The notes under the pieces were generated by a model, which was given only the letters and a program-made list of their open reading frames with translations, searched no databases and was not told the DNA's origin. The translations under genes and the position numbers were made by a program. Positions 23,746 through 32,604 of a stretch of 40,669 nt of DNA are shown one piece after another. Within the stretch, counting starts at the first letter, position 1; every line of letters starts with the position of its first letter. Origin of the DNA: Acinetobacter geminorum. GTDB lineage: Bacteria; Pseudomonadota; Gammaproteobacteria; Pseudomonadales; Moraxellaceae. The stretch spans positions 1 through 40,669 of the forward strand of contig NZ_JABELE010000023.1 of assembly GCF_013009345.1 (NCBI RefSeq). Reading direction: 5' to 3'.

Positions 23746-24570
23746 ATGCCAAAATCCTACATTATTCAATCAATAAGTAGCCATAGATTATCTTCATACA
23801 GGAGGATATTTAAATGCGGCACAGATGATGACTGCCTTCACTACTACCACTGGAATCAAGCTTTATCATCAGAGCTGTATATTCTGCTTAGTACGATTGA
23901 AGTGTGCCTAAGAAATAGGATACACGTAGCATTAAGCGAAGAAGTATCAGCAAAGTTCCCGAAAAAAGTTGAAAGCAACTTCAGATGGTATGAATATTTT
24001 AGCTTTGTGGATGTTGACCCTAATGGTGATCCTAAACAGGATAGAAAAGGTAGACCAATCTATACCGAAACAGGAAAAGCATTTAGAAAGATCACCCATA
24101 AAGGAGAAACAGACCTAAAGTTGCTGCCACAAATCATCGTGTCAAAACTCGAATTTGGAAAATGGACCTATGTATTATCAGCAAAGAAATACAATAATGG
24201 CGATTTGATAGATTGGCATAAGCTATTCCCTATCATCTTCCAAAACTTTACCAACATGGTGCCAGACAAGCATCACCAGATGATCATTGATCGTATTAAA
24301 ACGGTCAAAGACTGGAGAAACCGATTGGCACATTTAGAACCAGTATGGAAATTCAGTGACGTGAAGGAAAAGGGTACCGGTAAAATTTTAATATATGAAC
24401 CAACTAATCAAGTAGAAGTAATCAAGCGTTTGAATAATGAGATCCGCTATGCGTTACAGCTGCTTTCGTGGTTATGTGCTGTTACCTTAGAGCATTACAA
24501 AGCGACAAAGTCATACCAAAGGTTATTACACCTGGCATCAAATGATGGGATTAGGGAATTTTCGTGCTGA
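23746..24570 (+). CDS. Abi-family HEPN protein (AbiD/AbiF-like)
   Basis: A 274-residue protein with the layout of Abi_2 abortive-infection proteins. Helical segments WNQALSSELYILLSTIEVCLRNRIH (36-60) and the HEPN RNase motif R-x4-H at Arg191-His196 (WRNRLAHLEPVW) are clear. HEPN nucleases of this type cut RNA after phage infection and stop the host cell. The gene follows the mob operon by 210 nt, with its own putative promoter and terminator, so it is probably a separate cargo gene. No antitoxin is adjacent. Confidence 0.8.
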   Translation: MPKSYIIQSISSHRLSSYRRIFKCGTDDDCLHYYHWNQALSSELYILLSTIEVCLRNRIHVALSEEVSAKFPKKVESNFRWYEYFSFVDVDPNGDPKQDRKGRPIYTETGKAFRKITHKGETDLKLLPQIIVSKLEFGKWTYVLSAKKYNNGDLIDWHKLFPIIFQNFTNMVPDKHHQMIIDRIKTVKDWRNRLAHLEPVWKFSDVKEKGTGKILIYEPTNQVEVIKRLNNEIRYALQLLSWLCAVTLEHYKATKSYQRLLHLASNDGIREFSC

Positions 24571-24574
24571 CGTG

Positions 24575-24606
24575 AAAAAGGCCGGTCATTACTGATCGGC
24601 CTTTTT
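24575..24606 (+). terminator. Intrinsic terminator of the Abi gene
   Basis: A 14-bp stem (AAAAAGGCCGGTCA with TGATCGGCCTTTTT, one G-T pair) has the loop TTAC and ends in five Ts. Confidence 0.9.
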
Positions 24607-25034
24607 CGTATCTCTGCCTACAGATACCAGTCAATAACACTCCTTGGGTTAAAGACCTTATGAACCAAATCATCAGTTCTGTAAGACTACATGGTAATCA
24701 TACCAATAACGTTGCAAATGTTGCAACATAATAATTATGACGGAAGTCATAAATAAAATTAGAGAACATAAATTGGAAGTTTTAAAAGTGGCATAGTTGC
24801 TGAAATATTAACTTTGAATTCATGGTATTAGTTCCCATGTAATTTAATTAAATGCTCTCGTATATACGATGATAGTAGAAAGGTATAATTAAAAATATGA
24901 ATCTGCTGTTTCTGGTGCGTACTTGCTGTCTACCTGGTCCACTGGACAATCAAGCAGATAGAAATGATTTCGGTAAATAACGAAAGTAACCTGAAGGACA
25001 TTATACTCGTAATGTCTTTCTGGCCCTGATCACC
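24607..25034. other. Intergenic stretch without a supported gene
   Basis: Two very short frames occur (19 codons from 24737 and 27 codons from 24898), neither with strong support. A half-match to a XerD site (GCAACATAA) near 24722 has no XerC partner. A small hairpin (GACATTA/TAATGTC) lies near 24999-25018. Confidence 0.4.
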
Positions 25035-25065
25035 AAAATAGCCTAAGAATGATTGCTTAGGCTAT
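25035..25065 (-). terminator. Terminator of the primase-helicase gene
   Basis: On the minus strand ATAGCCTAAG and CTTAGGCTAT enclose an 8-nt loop and are followed by four Ts. The stem overlaps the stop codon at 25062. Confidence 0.75.
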
Positions 25066-28000
25066 CCAATCGACGCCCGGCTACTGATCATTGAATTGAT
25101 TAAATCCAACTCTAATACCTGTTGAGCACTGCCAGCAGAAACGTGCTGTTTCGGTAAATGCTCTGCGTAATCTTTCAAACGGTACAAATCAGCAAGGGTT
25201 AAGTCTGACCGCATAAGCTCCTGCATCACATCAATGAATACCGCGTCATTGCATGGCTCAATAGCAAGCTGCTGTTCTGTTGCTGTGGTTACGACTGCAA
25301 CGGATGCAATATCAATCTGCACCTCATCCAAAGAAACAACATCAGAAACAAAGTCAGGCTTCCCGACTGAAGCGACAACATCAGCAAACTGCTGCATATC
25401 TTCAGTCGTGATCTGCTGTTCACTGGCATTGAATAGAGAATCACAAAGCTGCTGCATCACGCTGAATTTTTCCGCATCAATCTTATAAGCAAAATCATCC
25501 GTTATCTGTGCAGATGGCTCTATTCTTATATATAGATTATGGGGCATCTGCACACTTATTTTTCTTTTCTCATGTGGCTTAAATGGATTTCTGCAACGTC
25601 TGTAACTGATGCCGATATGCTTCAGAATCTCGTTTAAATCCCTGGATGAATATTCGGACGCTTTCCATGACGGCACACCGAAACGAGTTGGGATTGCACC
25701 AATGGCAGCAAGCAGCAATCTGTATTTTGTGATCTGCTGAATAAGTGCTTTGGCACCTGTTTCTGTGAATACTGCATTCGGCTGCATGTTCACACCATCG
25801 AAGGCCAGTCTGTAAACTTTCCCCATAGCTTCGCGGTATCGTCTAACTGCTAAGTCTTTGGCCTTATCTTGGCTTGTCTTAAAACGGCCCATAAAGGCGT
25901 TAAAACGTATCAATTGACCTAAATCAATATCAAAGTGCTGATCATTCAACTCTGCATCATGCTGAAGTCCTAACTTCATTCGCATTTCATGAGCTTGTAG
26001 GGCGTATGCTTCAGGATCAGACAGGAAGTCTTTGCGCTGAAGTCTTTGCGCTGTATCTGCATCAATCTTGTAAGCGTTTTTAATCCGTTCTTGATGATCC
26101 GCCTTGATCTTGGCCTTGGTGTACTTGAATATCTCTGCATGACCTGAAGTATCAAACTGCTGCACACGTTTAACAGCGAACTTTTTGCTTTCCAGAATCC
26201 AAATCAGATTATTGGCGAAATTGGAACGGCGCGTTTCACGTACCTTTTCAAGTTCTGTTTTAAATAATGAGAACTCTGTGATTTTAGCTTTTGATCCTTC
26301 TAATGCACTGGCCTGTTGCTTTCCTTGTAATGCGTCTAAAACATCCATCACATAGCGTCTGCTCTGATCCGCGTATATGTGGAACTCTTTGCACTGGCGA
26401 ACCCGTCCAAGCATCTGATAAGCATCAGTAGGCTGAACACTTGAACCCGTAAAGAATCCAGCAACAAAATCAAAATGATCATGCTCAATTGATACGCCTG
26501 AAGCGATTGCACTTGTAGAAATGACAACTTGATAATTCAAAGATTCAGCTTCGGGATTCTTCAGAAATTCGGCTGTTTCTTTTTTTACGTTTTCGTTCCC
26601 GACAATTGCAATGTTTTTAACGTCCAAATCATTGAGAATGGCTTGCAGCGTTTGAACGTGGCTCTTTGAATCGCATGTAATCCATACGTTTTGATTTTCG
26701 ACCATGACCCGTTGCAGCATGAAGCTCTGCAACTCTGCAAAACTGTTATACAAGTGAGCCGTTTTGTTTTCGTTCTTTGGATCAACCTCAACAATATTCA
26801 GCTTTTCACCCACTCGGCATGACTCGATAAAATCCAACGTCTGTTGGTTAATATTGGCATCCGCAACAATGACACACTCAGCATTCTTAATGATGATCTT
26901 TAGCAACTGATAAACGTGTTCAATGTCGGTTCTTTTGAATAGTTTGTCACTGTTGAAAGTTTCGATCACTTGGCTGATCTCATCAATGAACACATGCTTG
27001 CAGTTCTTAATAAATGGCTTGAATAGCTCATTCGCCAGACTTGGCAGACAGACAGACAGTGATTCAATCGAGTGACTTAAAGCAGCATCCAGACCGATTT
27101 TACGCGCTTCTGCTATGCCTTTTTTCTCATCGTCATAATGGGCTGTATTCAAACGTGAAGCCATTTCACGGATCAAACTACGCAAATGTGCAATTGTTAA
27201 GAATGAATAACCGCTTGAGTCGCACCAATTGCGGAAAGGTCGTCCGACTTTTTGCGTTTTTCCCGATCCTGTTGGCGCTTTGATTAGGTACGCACCGCGA
27301 TAATTCGGCTTAAACTGATCCAATGAATCTAATTTAATTACATTATGATTTTTATAATCTTGAATCGTGACCGCCGTTAGACCTTGTGTCTTGATGAACT
27401 CAATTCTTTTGTGAACATATAGAACAATATTATCCAAAGTGACAGGATGAACACGGCCCACGCAAAACGGCTCTATTTCGTTTCTAAGCTCGATTAGGCT
27501 TTTTCTATATGGAACATGCACCGAGTTCTTAATCATGTACTGATAAGCCAAAATGGCGCATTGATGAGCATCTTTTTCATCTGTCAGCGCACTAAGCAAT
27601 AATTTTGCATCAATACCGCAATGCTGATCTTTTAACTGTGACCAAACGTCAAAAATTGGCAGCTCTGAAGTGGCTTTATCATTAAGCAGTGCATTGATCT
27701 GATCATGCGACAAGCTACCTGCATCAGAACCAAGTACAGATGCTAGATAAAACTTTGCACCAAGTTCGGTTGCAACTTTATGACCTTTCCCGTGAGCAGT
27801 GATCTGCTTCAGTGAATAGAGAACCTTTCTGGATTCATCATCATTGAGCTTTGCTTTGTTGTCGTTGTCGGAAAGAATAGCGTCCTGTTGCTTTCCTAAG
27901 ACTGGATAGACCTCTTTGATCTTGTCAGCAGTGATACATGCAATGACGCGCCGTCCGTTGGCGTGATGCACATTGCAAGCATCCTTGTAACCTTCAACAA

Positions 28001-28607
28001 AAATTGTCGGCTCTGTACCTTCAATCACAAAGTAATAATTTTTACTTTGAGCGCCTGATAATGGCCGTTTTTCCCCATCTGGCGTGATGAATTGCAGATT
28101 CACGATTTCATGCGTATGAACATCAAACAATGGAATAATTAACGGATCAGTGAACGTCTGACCGCCTGAAGTTCTAACCACTGGCATTGTTCGCGCATTA
28201 ATTGGCTTAATGCCTGCAACGGCCATGTATGGATGATCTGCACAATGTTGGGCCTGATCCCAAATTGTTTTGGCTTCATTGGCTTTTGTTTTGAATTGAA
28301 TGATTTTGGCTAGAACTTCAGCTTTGCGCTGCTGCTCAATTTCAAAACGGCGCTTTTCAATCTGGGCTGCATCACGCTCGGCTTTGATCTGTGACCATTC
28401 AGGATTGAATGAATGGCTTTCACCAGTAGCATGATCGTAAATTAAATACGTGCCATTGGATTTCAAAACAACGTCAGTGGATCGGTTTTTTTGACTTTTT
28501 CCGATGCTTGGGATGCGATAATGCTTTTCTGGTACAAATTGAAACGGTAATTTCTTAGTTTCGTAACCTAGATTCAATAAAAAGTCGTGTATATTATTTT
28601 TGAACAC
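25062..28607 (-). CDS. Plasmid primase-helicase (TOPRIM plus SF2 helicase)
   Basis: An 1181-residue replication protein. The N-terminal part carries a TOPRIM-like primase core: TIFVEGYKDACNVHHANG, then CITADKIKEV and ILSDNDNKAK. A superfamily 2 helicase follows: Walker A APTGSGKT, a DEAH-like box HVFIDEISQVIE, SAIASGVSIE and motif VI YQMLGRVRQCKEF, in the style of origin-binding helicases. The C-terminal 400 residues have no motif I can name. It would prime and unwind DNA during plasmid replication. The start is GTG at 28607 with GGA upstream. It is transcribed towards the mob region and stands apart from the rep gene. Confidence 0.8.
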   Translation of the reverse strand: MFKNNIHDFLLNLGYETKKLPFQFVPEKHYRIPSIGKSQKNRSTDVVLKSNGTYLIYDHATGESHSFNPEWSQIKAERDAAQIEKRRFEIEQQRKAEVLAKIIQFKTKANEAKTIWDQAQHCADHPYMAVAGIKPINARTMPVVRTSGGQTFTDPLIIPLFDVHTHEIVNLQFITPDGEKRPLSGAQSKNYYFVIEGTEPTIFVEGYKDACNVHHANGRRVIACITADKIKEVYPVLGKQQDAILSDNDNKAKLNDDESRKVLYSLKQITAHGKGHKVATELGAKFYLASVLGSDAGSLSHDQINALLNDKATSELPIFDVWSQLKDQHCGIDAKLLLSALTDEKDAHQCAILAYQYMIKNSVHVPYRKSLIELRNEIEPFCVGRVHPVTLDNIVLYVHKRIEFIKTQGLTAVTIQDYKNHNVIKLDSLDQFKPNYRGAYLIKAPTGSGKTQKVGRPFRNWCDSSGYSFLTIAHLRSLIREMASRLNTAHYDDEKKGIAEARKIGLDAALSHSIESLSVCLPSLANELFKPFIKNCKHVFIDEISQVIETFNSDKLFKRTDIEHVYQLLKIIIKNAECVIVADANINQQTLDFIESCRVGEKLNIVEVDPKNENKTAHLYNSFAELQSFMLQRVMVENQNVWITCDSKSHVQTLQAILNDLDVKNIAIVGNENVKKETAEFLKNPEAESLNYQVVISTSAIASGVSIEHDHFDFVAGFFTGSSVQPTDAYQMLGRVRQCKEFHIYADQSRRYVMDVLDALQGKQQASALEGSKAKITEFSLFKTELEKVRETRRSNFANNLIWILESKKFAVKRVQQFDTSGHAEIFKYTKAKIKADHQERIKNAYKIDADTAQRLQRKDFLSDPEAYALQAHEMRMKLGLQHDAELNDQHFDIDLGQLIRFNAFMGRFKTSQDKAKDLAVRRYREAMGKVYRLAFDGVNMQPNAVFTETGAKALIQQITKYRLLLAAIGAIPTRFGVPSWKASEYSSRDLNEILKHIGISYRRCRNPFKPHEKRKISVQMPHNLYIRIEPSAQITDDFAYKIDAEKFSVMQQLCDSLFNASEQQITTEDMQQFADVVASVGKPDFVSDVVSLDEVQIDIASVAVVTTATEQQLAIEPCNDAVFIDVMQELMRSDLTLADLYRLKDYAEHLPKQHVSAGSAQQVLELDLINSMISSRASIG

Positions 28608-28631
28608 GTTACAATGTTCCTGTATTTCAGA

Positions 28632-28677
28632 CCTCGATAGCTAGTTCCGCCACAAGATTTAGCTATTGGGGTTTTTT
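28632..28677 (+). terminator. Plus-strand terminator at the 5' end of the primase-helicase gene
   Basis: CCTCGATAGCTA and TAGCTATTGGGG pair with two G-T wobbles around a 16-nt loop, followed by six Ts. It points away from the primase gene, 25 nt beyond its start, so it would end an RNA antisense to the start of that gene. The same bases lie in the leader of the primase mRNA. Confidence 0.6.
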
Positions 28678-29166
28678 ATTTATGAGACTTTAACTTCTGA
28701 AGCAATATTTTTGAATACAGTCAGGTCTATAGCTCACTCACTATTCATTAAGTAATCAGCTATATGTCCTCGACGTGTACTCAGTAACGGACATTAACAA
28801 ATAAAAAAAAAATGATTCTCCAAAAGTTGGGATTTTTAAAAAAAAGTTTGATCACTGACTTAAAAATACGTCAGTGATTTTTTAAATCAGTAAAAATTGA
28901 TATACCAACCTGAATCCACTTCTTGCTGCTTTGGCATGGATTAATTTTAGAATTATTTCAATGTCAGGTTTTGCCATTTAAATCAAGGACATGACTTTCG
29001 AAAGCTTAGGTTTTCGCTTTGCTCAATCCGAGAGGAAGTAGGGATTTAGCTTTGTTACATAAATAGTTTGAAATATGATTTTATAAAGCTTAACTTAAAT
29101 TAGAACTAAAACAAAACCAAAGTAAAACCAAATTAGTTTCACTTAACAACTAATTTTATTTCACCA
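28678..29166. other. Intergenic stretch between primase-helicase and rep
   Basis: No gene is supported. It holds a hairpin (ATCACTGAC/GTCAGTGAT, 28851-28878) followed by Ts that could terminate plus-strand transcripts, an A-run at 28803-28812, and, near the rep stop, the 11-bp-spaced array described separately. Confidence 0.5.
29104..29158. repeat. AACYAA array 1 (11-bp spacing)
   Basis: Motifs AACTAA, AACCAA and AACCAA start at 29104, 29115 and 29126. AACTAA recurs at 29148, in the same 11-bp phase with one unit skipped. Equivalent arrays lie at 31374 and 32701. Confidence 0.6.
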
Positions 29167-30081
29167 TTAAACTTCTAATCCCAACTCTTTTAGAACACCA
29201 GAATACTTTCTAACATTTTGAACATCCTCTAATTCAATTAGAAGCCTTTTTTCTAGATCAGCATAGCTTTCCCCTACTGCAGCTTTTTGGCTTGCAAATG
29301 GGTCATGGTGAGCTAGCTTGTTGGCAAAAAATTGAATCTGCTTATCCGTTAGCTTCTTGGCTTTGGTGTGAGTGACTTCCTTAGGTTGCTGCTTTGTTGT
29401 GAACGTAAATGAGAAGCCACTAATCACACGTCCATTTTTATGTTGCTCATAAGAAGCAATGATATCTGTTAATTCATTAATTTGGTTTAATGCTGTATCG
29501 AGTACCCTGGCTTTGAAGTTCGCCATTTTGACATAGTCACTCTCTGCTAATCCAAGCTTAAAGCGAAAGTCATCTAACGCAAACATAGGTGTCTTACCAA
29601 CACTACGCCATTGAATCAGTAACTCGTAAAGACGAATTGCATATTTGCTTGTAAGAGAGCTAATCTGTTTCAGCTCATAAGCAGTGAAAGACTTCTCTAA
29701 CTGTGTAATCAAGGGTATGACATCAGGTGCAAAAGTGAGCTCTACAATCCCGGCTGAATCAACATAGGCTATTTTGGAAACCCAACGTGATTTCACTATC
29801 TTTTCCTGTTGAGTCCCCTCATGGATACCCTTGTAACTGAATTTGCGCTCAAATAGGTTGCTAGCTGCGTTTTTAAGCCCCTCATAGGCTGCATGTTTAT
29901 CGACGTTGAACTGCTTCATGTAATGATGAGCATGAACCTCTAGCGTGCTATTAGCATCCACATGCTTACTTAACTCTCTCGCTTGGACAATTGCCAATAA
30001 AATCAATCGTTGTTCCGTTGTGTCTAAATTATAGCTAGCATTAATTAACGCATTATCTTTAACTACGAGCTCATTTTTCAC
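29167..30081 (-). CDS. repB: Rep_3-family replication initiator (RepB)
   Basis: A 304-residue iteron-binding initiator. It begins with the usual KNELVVKDNALINASYNLD and TEQRLILLAIVQAR. Two winged-helix domains follow: the first to about residue 120 (FAPDVIPLITQLEKSFTAYEL at the joint), the second with SLTSKYAIRLYELLIQW and DFRFKLGL. The length is normal. It would bind the iterons directly upstream (30139-30412), open the origin and control copy number. It is transcribed away from parA. Confidence 0.93.
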   Translation of the reverse strand: MKNELVVKDNALINASYNLDTTEQRLILLAIVQARELSKHVDANSTLEVHAHHYMKQFNVDKHAAYEGLKNAASNLFERKFSYKGIHEGTQQEKIVKSRWVSKIAYVDSAGIVELTFAPDVIPLITQLEKSFTAYELKQISSLTSKYAIRLYELLIQWRSVGKTPMFALDDFRFKLGLAESDYVKMANFKARVLDTALNQINELTDIIASYEQHKNGRVISGFSFTFTTKQQPKEVTHTKAKKLTDKQIQFFANKLAHHDPFASQKAAVGESYADLEKRLLIELEDVQNVRKYSGVLKELGLEV

Positions 30082-30138
30082 TGAGACTTCCCCATGTAAT
30101 TATCAGATTAGCATACACTAACAAACAGTGTAGGCACA

Positions 30139-30226
30139 AGGTGGGAAAATGTAGACTTAAAGGTGGGAAAATGTAGACTTAAAGGTGGGAAAATGTAGAC
30201 TTAAAGGTGGGAAAATGTAGACTAAT
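30139..30226. repeat. Four tandem 22-bp iterons (oriV)
   Basis: Units start at 30139, 30161, 30183 and 30205. Each begins AGGTGGGAAAATGTAGAC; the first three end TTAA and the last ends TAAT. They lie 57 nt upstream of the rep start, the normal place for Rep_3 iterons. An A/T-rich tract follows at 30240-30340. Confidence 0.95.
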
Positions 30227-30390
30227 AAGCTCTCAAACACTTTCTAGATAAGGCTTACAGAGGATTTAAAAATAAAAATATTAAAATTATTTAAAAATAA
30301 AAATGTTATTGCTTAAAAATTTAAGAGAATTTCTTGTTTTACGAGTATCCATTTACAGTGATGAATTAGCATGAAGTATAACCCTAATTT

Positions 30391-30412
30391 AGGTGGGAAA
30401 ATGTAGACTAAT
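30391..30412. repeat. Isolated fifth iteron
   Basis: An exact copy of the fourth unit (AGGTGGGAAAATGTAGAC then TAAT), separated from it by 164 bp of A/T-rich sequence. It may allow looping between bound initiators or help control copy number. Confidence 0.88.
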
Positions 30413-30509
30413 ACTAAATCAATGGACAACAAGATTTTTTAAGTAAGTATTTACACCAATGAAAAATAAAACTATATTGAATTCAAATTAGTTACAAATT
30501 ACAAGTAAA

Positions 30510-31139
30510 ATGATTATCTTAATTGGAAGTCAAAAAGGCGGATGTGGTAAATCAACAATAGCCATCAACATTGCAGCATATCTTGCTAAACATAAGAAAG
30601 ACATAGTATTAGTTGATGCAGATCCTCAACAAAGTTCAGCTAATTGGGTAAAAGACAGAGATGAAACTGATCTGCCAAAAGTTCATTGTGTTCAACGCTA
30701 TGGTGACATCAAGAACACACTGAAAGACCTGGATAGCCGTTATAACTATGTGATTGTTGATGTGGCTGGACATGATAGTAAAGAGCTTAGAACAGCAATG
30801 CTAACAGCTCATTACCTTGTAGTACCATTTAGACCATCACAGTTCGATCTTGATACTTTACCTCATCTCTCTGAAGTCATAGATCAAGCCAAGTCATTTA
30901 ATGAAGACTTAAAACCATTTGGTTTATTAACGCTGGCACCAACCAATCCATCTGTATCTGAAGTACAACAAGCAAATGATTACCTGGCGGATTTTCCATT
31001 ATTCACAGCGTTGTCGTCAGTAATTCATGACAGGAAGGTTTATCGTGATGTTACTGCTGAAGGGAAAGGTGTTGTTGAATCAAATAATCCAAAAGCAATC
31101 GAAGAGTTTGAATCATTTATGAAGGAGCTTTTAGCGTGA
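30510..31139 (+). CDS. parA: ParA-type partition ATPase
   Basis: A 209-residue ParA without an N-terminal DNA-binding extension (type Ib). The deviant Walker A is KGGCGKST at 9-16, with the signature Lys9. Walker A' is VLVDADPQQSSANW at 33-46, and Walker B is YVIVDVAGHDS. The protein moves plasmid copies apart by ATP-driven patterning on the nucleoid. The next gene overlaps by 4 nt and should be its centromere-binding partner. Confidence 0.92.
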   Translation: MIILIGSQKGGCGKSTIAINIAAYLAKHKKDIVLVDADPQQSSANWVKDRDETDLPKVHCVQRYGDIKNTLKDLDSRYNYVIVDVAGHDSKELRTAMLTAHYLVVPFRPSQFDLDTLPHLSEVIDQAKSFNEDLKPFGLLTLAPTNPSVSEVQQANDYLADFPLFTALSSVIHDRKVYRDVTAEGKGVVESNNPKAIEEFESFMKELLA

Positions 31140-31375
31140 TTAAGAAAAGAGAAATTACGAAGCCTTCATCACCCGAAATTGACGCATTCATCAATGGGGC
31201 AAATGAGCAGACTACTCAAAAACTAGATCCCAAAGCACCTCGAAAATTTAAGACGCATACGATTCCAATGAACGAATATGAGTATCAGCTATTGGCTGAG
31301 TTAGCTGAAAAATATGGTCAAACCCATAATGGAATTATCAGATTTGCTCTGAAGAAACTTAGTGAAGAAAATTAA
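31136..31375 (+). CDS. Small ParB-like centromere-binding partner
   Basis: A 79-residue protein. The first 40 residues are polar and probably flexible (KPSSPEIDAFINGANEQ). The C-terminal half (KTHTIPMNEYEYQLLAELAE then KYGQTHNGIIRFALKKL) fits a ribbon-helix-helix. Type Ib systems pair ParA with such small proteins, whose N-terminal tail stimulates the ATPase. Its start overlaps the parA stop by 4 nt. An array of 11-bp-spaced motifs starts at its stop codon. Confidence 0.78.
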   Translation: MIKKREITKPSSPEIDAFINGANEQTTQKLDPKAPRKFKTHTIPMNEYEYQLLAELAEKYGQTHNGIIRFALKKLSEEN

Positions 31376-31406
31376 CTAATTTGAAACTAATATAAAACTA
31401 ATTTAG
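31374..31406. repeat. AACYAA array 2 (11-bp spacing)
   Basis: AACTAAT starts at 31374, 31385 and 31396, exactly 11 bp apart, immediately after the parA partner gene. Position and one-turn spacing fit a centromere (parS) for a ribbon-helix-helix protein. Confidence 0.65.
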
Positions 31407-31435
31407 TTTTTAATTGGTTGTGATTTGCGTGTGGA

Positions 31436-31464
31436 AAAGCCCTTAATGATTAAGGGCTTTATTG
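31436..31464 (+). terminator. Terminator of the par operon
   Basis: AAAGCCCTTAA and TTAAGGGCTTT enclose TGA and are followed by ATTGT; the stem is perfect but the T-run is short. Confidence 0.7.
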
Positions 31465-31490
31465 TATTTGTTAGACCTATATCATGTCGG

Positions 31491-31562
31491 AACATGACCA
31501 AGGATGAAATAGCTAAAGCAGTTGGTTGTGGAGTTTCTACCGTTTATCGAGTAGCGAAAAGT
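31491..31562 (+). pseudogene. C-terminal scrap of a serine recombinase
   Basis: About 24 codons encode NMTKDEIAKAVGCGVS then TVYRVAKS, nearly the same as the last 24 residues of the recombinase at 5811-6413. No catalytic domain precedes it. It is a fragment of a second recombinase gene of the same family. Confidence 0.8.
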
Positions 31563-31641
31563 ACTCATTATGGTTTTTTTAATCGCATCTTTAAATGTGC
31601 TTCTAGGAATGCTATAGTCATAGCGTTGAATAGGAGAATCT

Positions 31642-32067
31642 ATGAATTCTGATACTGTTTGGAATATGACTGAAAAATCTCGTTTGAAACGAGAGGATGA
31701 AGTTCGTATGCAGGAACTCAGACATCTATTCGATTTGATGGATGAAAGAGAGGAAGAGTGGCAGGTAACTAAAACTACTACATTAGAAAAAGCTCTAAAG
31801 ATACTTTCATGGTGTGATCTTGACGTAGCTCCTGGGTTAGCTGAGCTAGAGATGCAACAACCTATAGATATTATTGAGCAACATCGTAAGTGGTTAAAGG
31901 TATTTCGTTCAGCGATGCCTTATCTTGCAAAGATGCTCCTCGTCACTGATTCAACCCTACTTATCAAATTAAGATGCACATTAGAGAGGTATGCTGAGAT
32001 TAGCTACCCGAACCTACTTGTAGTGATTCAACCCAAACTGCAAACACTTAACTTTATAAAGGCCTAA
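31642..32067 (+). CDS. Hypothetical protein, first gene of a TA operon
   Basis: A 141-residue protein starting at an ATG behind TAGGAG. It begins MNSDTVWNMTEKSRLKRED and is highly charged and helical (RMQELRHLFDLMDEREEEW), with a hydrophobic middle (YLAKMLLVTDSTLLIKL). I do not recognise the family. Its stop is 2 nt from the start of the antitoxin, so the three genes are very probably one operon. It could be an additional regulator or chaperone of the TA pair, but the sequence does not prove this. Confidence 0.7.
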   Translation: MNSDTVWNMTEKSRLKREDEVRMQELRHLFDLMDEREEEWQVTKTTTLEKALKILSWCDLDVAPGLAELEMQQPIDIIEQHRKWLKVFRSAMPYLAKMLLVTDSTLLIKLRCTLERYAEISYPNLLVVIQPKLQTLNFIKA

Positions 32068-32069
32068 CT

Positions 32070-32318
32070 ATGACTCAATTAATCCATGCACGAATGACTG
32101 CAAGTATTACTGAACTCAAAAAGAGTCCGATGGATACAGTGTTAGCAGGTAAAGGTGAACCTGTAGCGATCCTTAATCGTAATATACCAGCGTTTTACTG
32201 TGTTCCGGCTGATTTGTATGAAACCATGATGGAACAACTGGAAGACCTGGAACTCAACAAAATTGCAGATGCTCGTGCGAATCAAAAACGCATTCGAGTA
32301 AATATTGATGACCTATAA
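32070..32318 (+). CDS. Phd/YefM-family antitoxin
   Basis: An 82-residue antitoxin: ARMTASITELKKSPMDTVLAGKGEPVAIL followed by NRNIPAFYCVPADLYETMM is the typical Phd/YefM N-terminal DNA-binding fold. The C-terminus (RIRVNIDDL) is the toxin-binding tail. It overlaps the toxin start by 11 nt. It should repress the operon and neutralise the toxin. Confidence 0.87.
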   Translation: MTQLIHARMTASITELKKSPMDTVLAGKGEPVAILNRNIPAFYCVPADLYETMMEQLEDLELNKIADARANQKRIRVNIDDL

Positions 32319-32595
32319 GTTAGACTTTTTAGAAGAAGCATTAGCAGAATGGAAAAAGCTTAATCCAAGTATTAAGCAACCATTGAAGAAGAAACTGATC
32401 AAGGTACTAGAGAATCCTCGCATTCCCAAGAATAAGCTCCCAGGACATCCTAACCGCTACAAGATCAAACTTCGCAGTGTTGGTTATCGTTTGGTTTATG
32501 AAGTGATTGATGATGAGGTTATTTTCATCGTCATTGCCGTAGGCAGACGTGAAAACAATGCTGTGTATGATGAAGCCAACTCTCGACATTCATAA
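32308..32595 (+). CDS. RelE/StbE-family toxin
   Basis: A 95-residue RelE-superfamily toxin. I take the ATG at 32308, which overlaps the antitoxin by 11 nt. Motifs are FLEEALAEWKKLNPSIKQPL, NRYKIKLRSVGYRLVYEV and IFIVIAVGRRENNAVYDEA. It probably cleaves mRNA on the ribosome. A Phd/YefM antitoxin with a RelE toxin is the usual pairing of this subgroup. This is the third TA system in the window. Confidence 0.88.
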   Translation: MTYKLDFLEEALAEWKKLNPSIKQPLKKKLIKVLENPRIPKNKLPGHPNRYKIKLRSVGYRLVYEVIDDEVIFIVIAVGRRENNAVYDEANSRHS

Positions 32596-32604
32596 GTAAT
32601 TGAT

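Noticed and set aside
24707..24745. Ninth pdif site near GCAACATAATAATTATGAC
   Set aside because: Only the XerD half is partly matched; the expected XerC half is absent.
24898..24981. 27-codon frame MNLLFLVRTCCLPGPLDN...
   Set aside because: No ribosome site or recognisable feature, and too short to support.
30139..30226. CRISPR array from the short tandem repeats
   Set aside because: The 22-bp units are adjacent with no spacers and lie upstream of a Rep_3 gene, so they are iterons.
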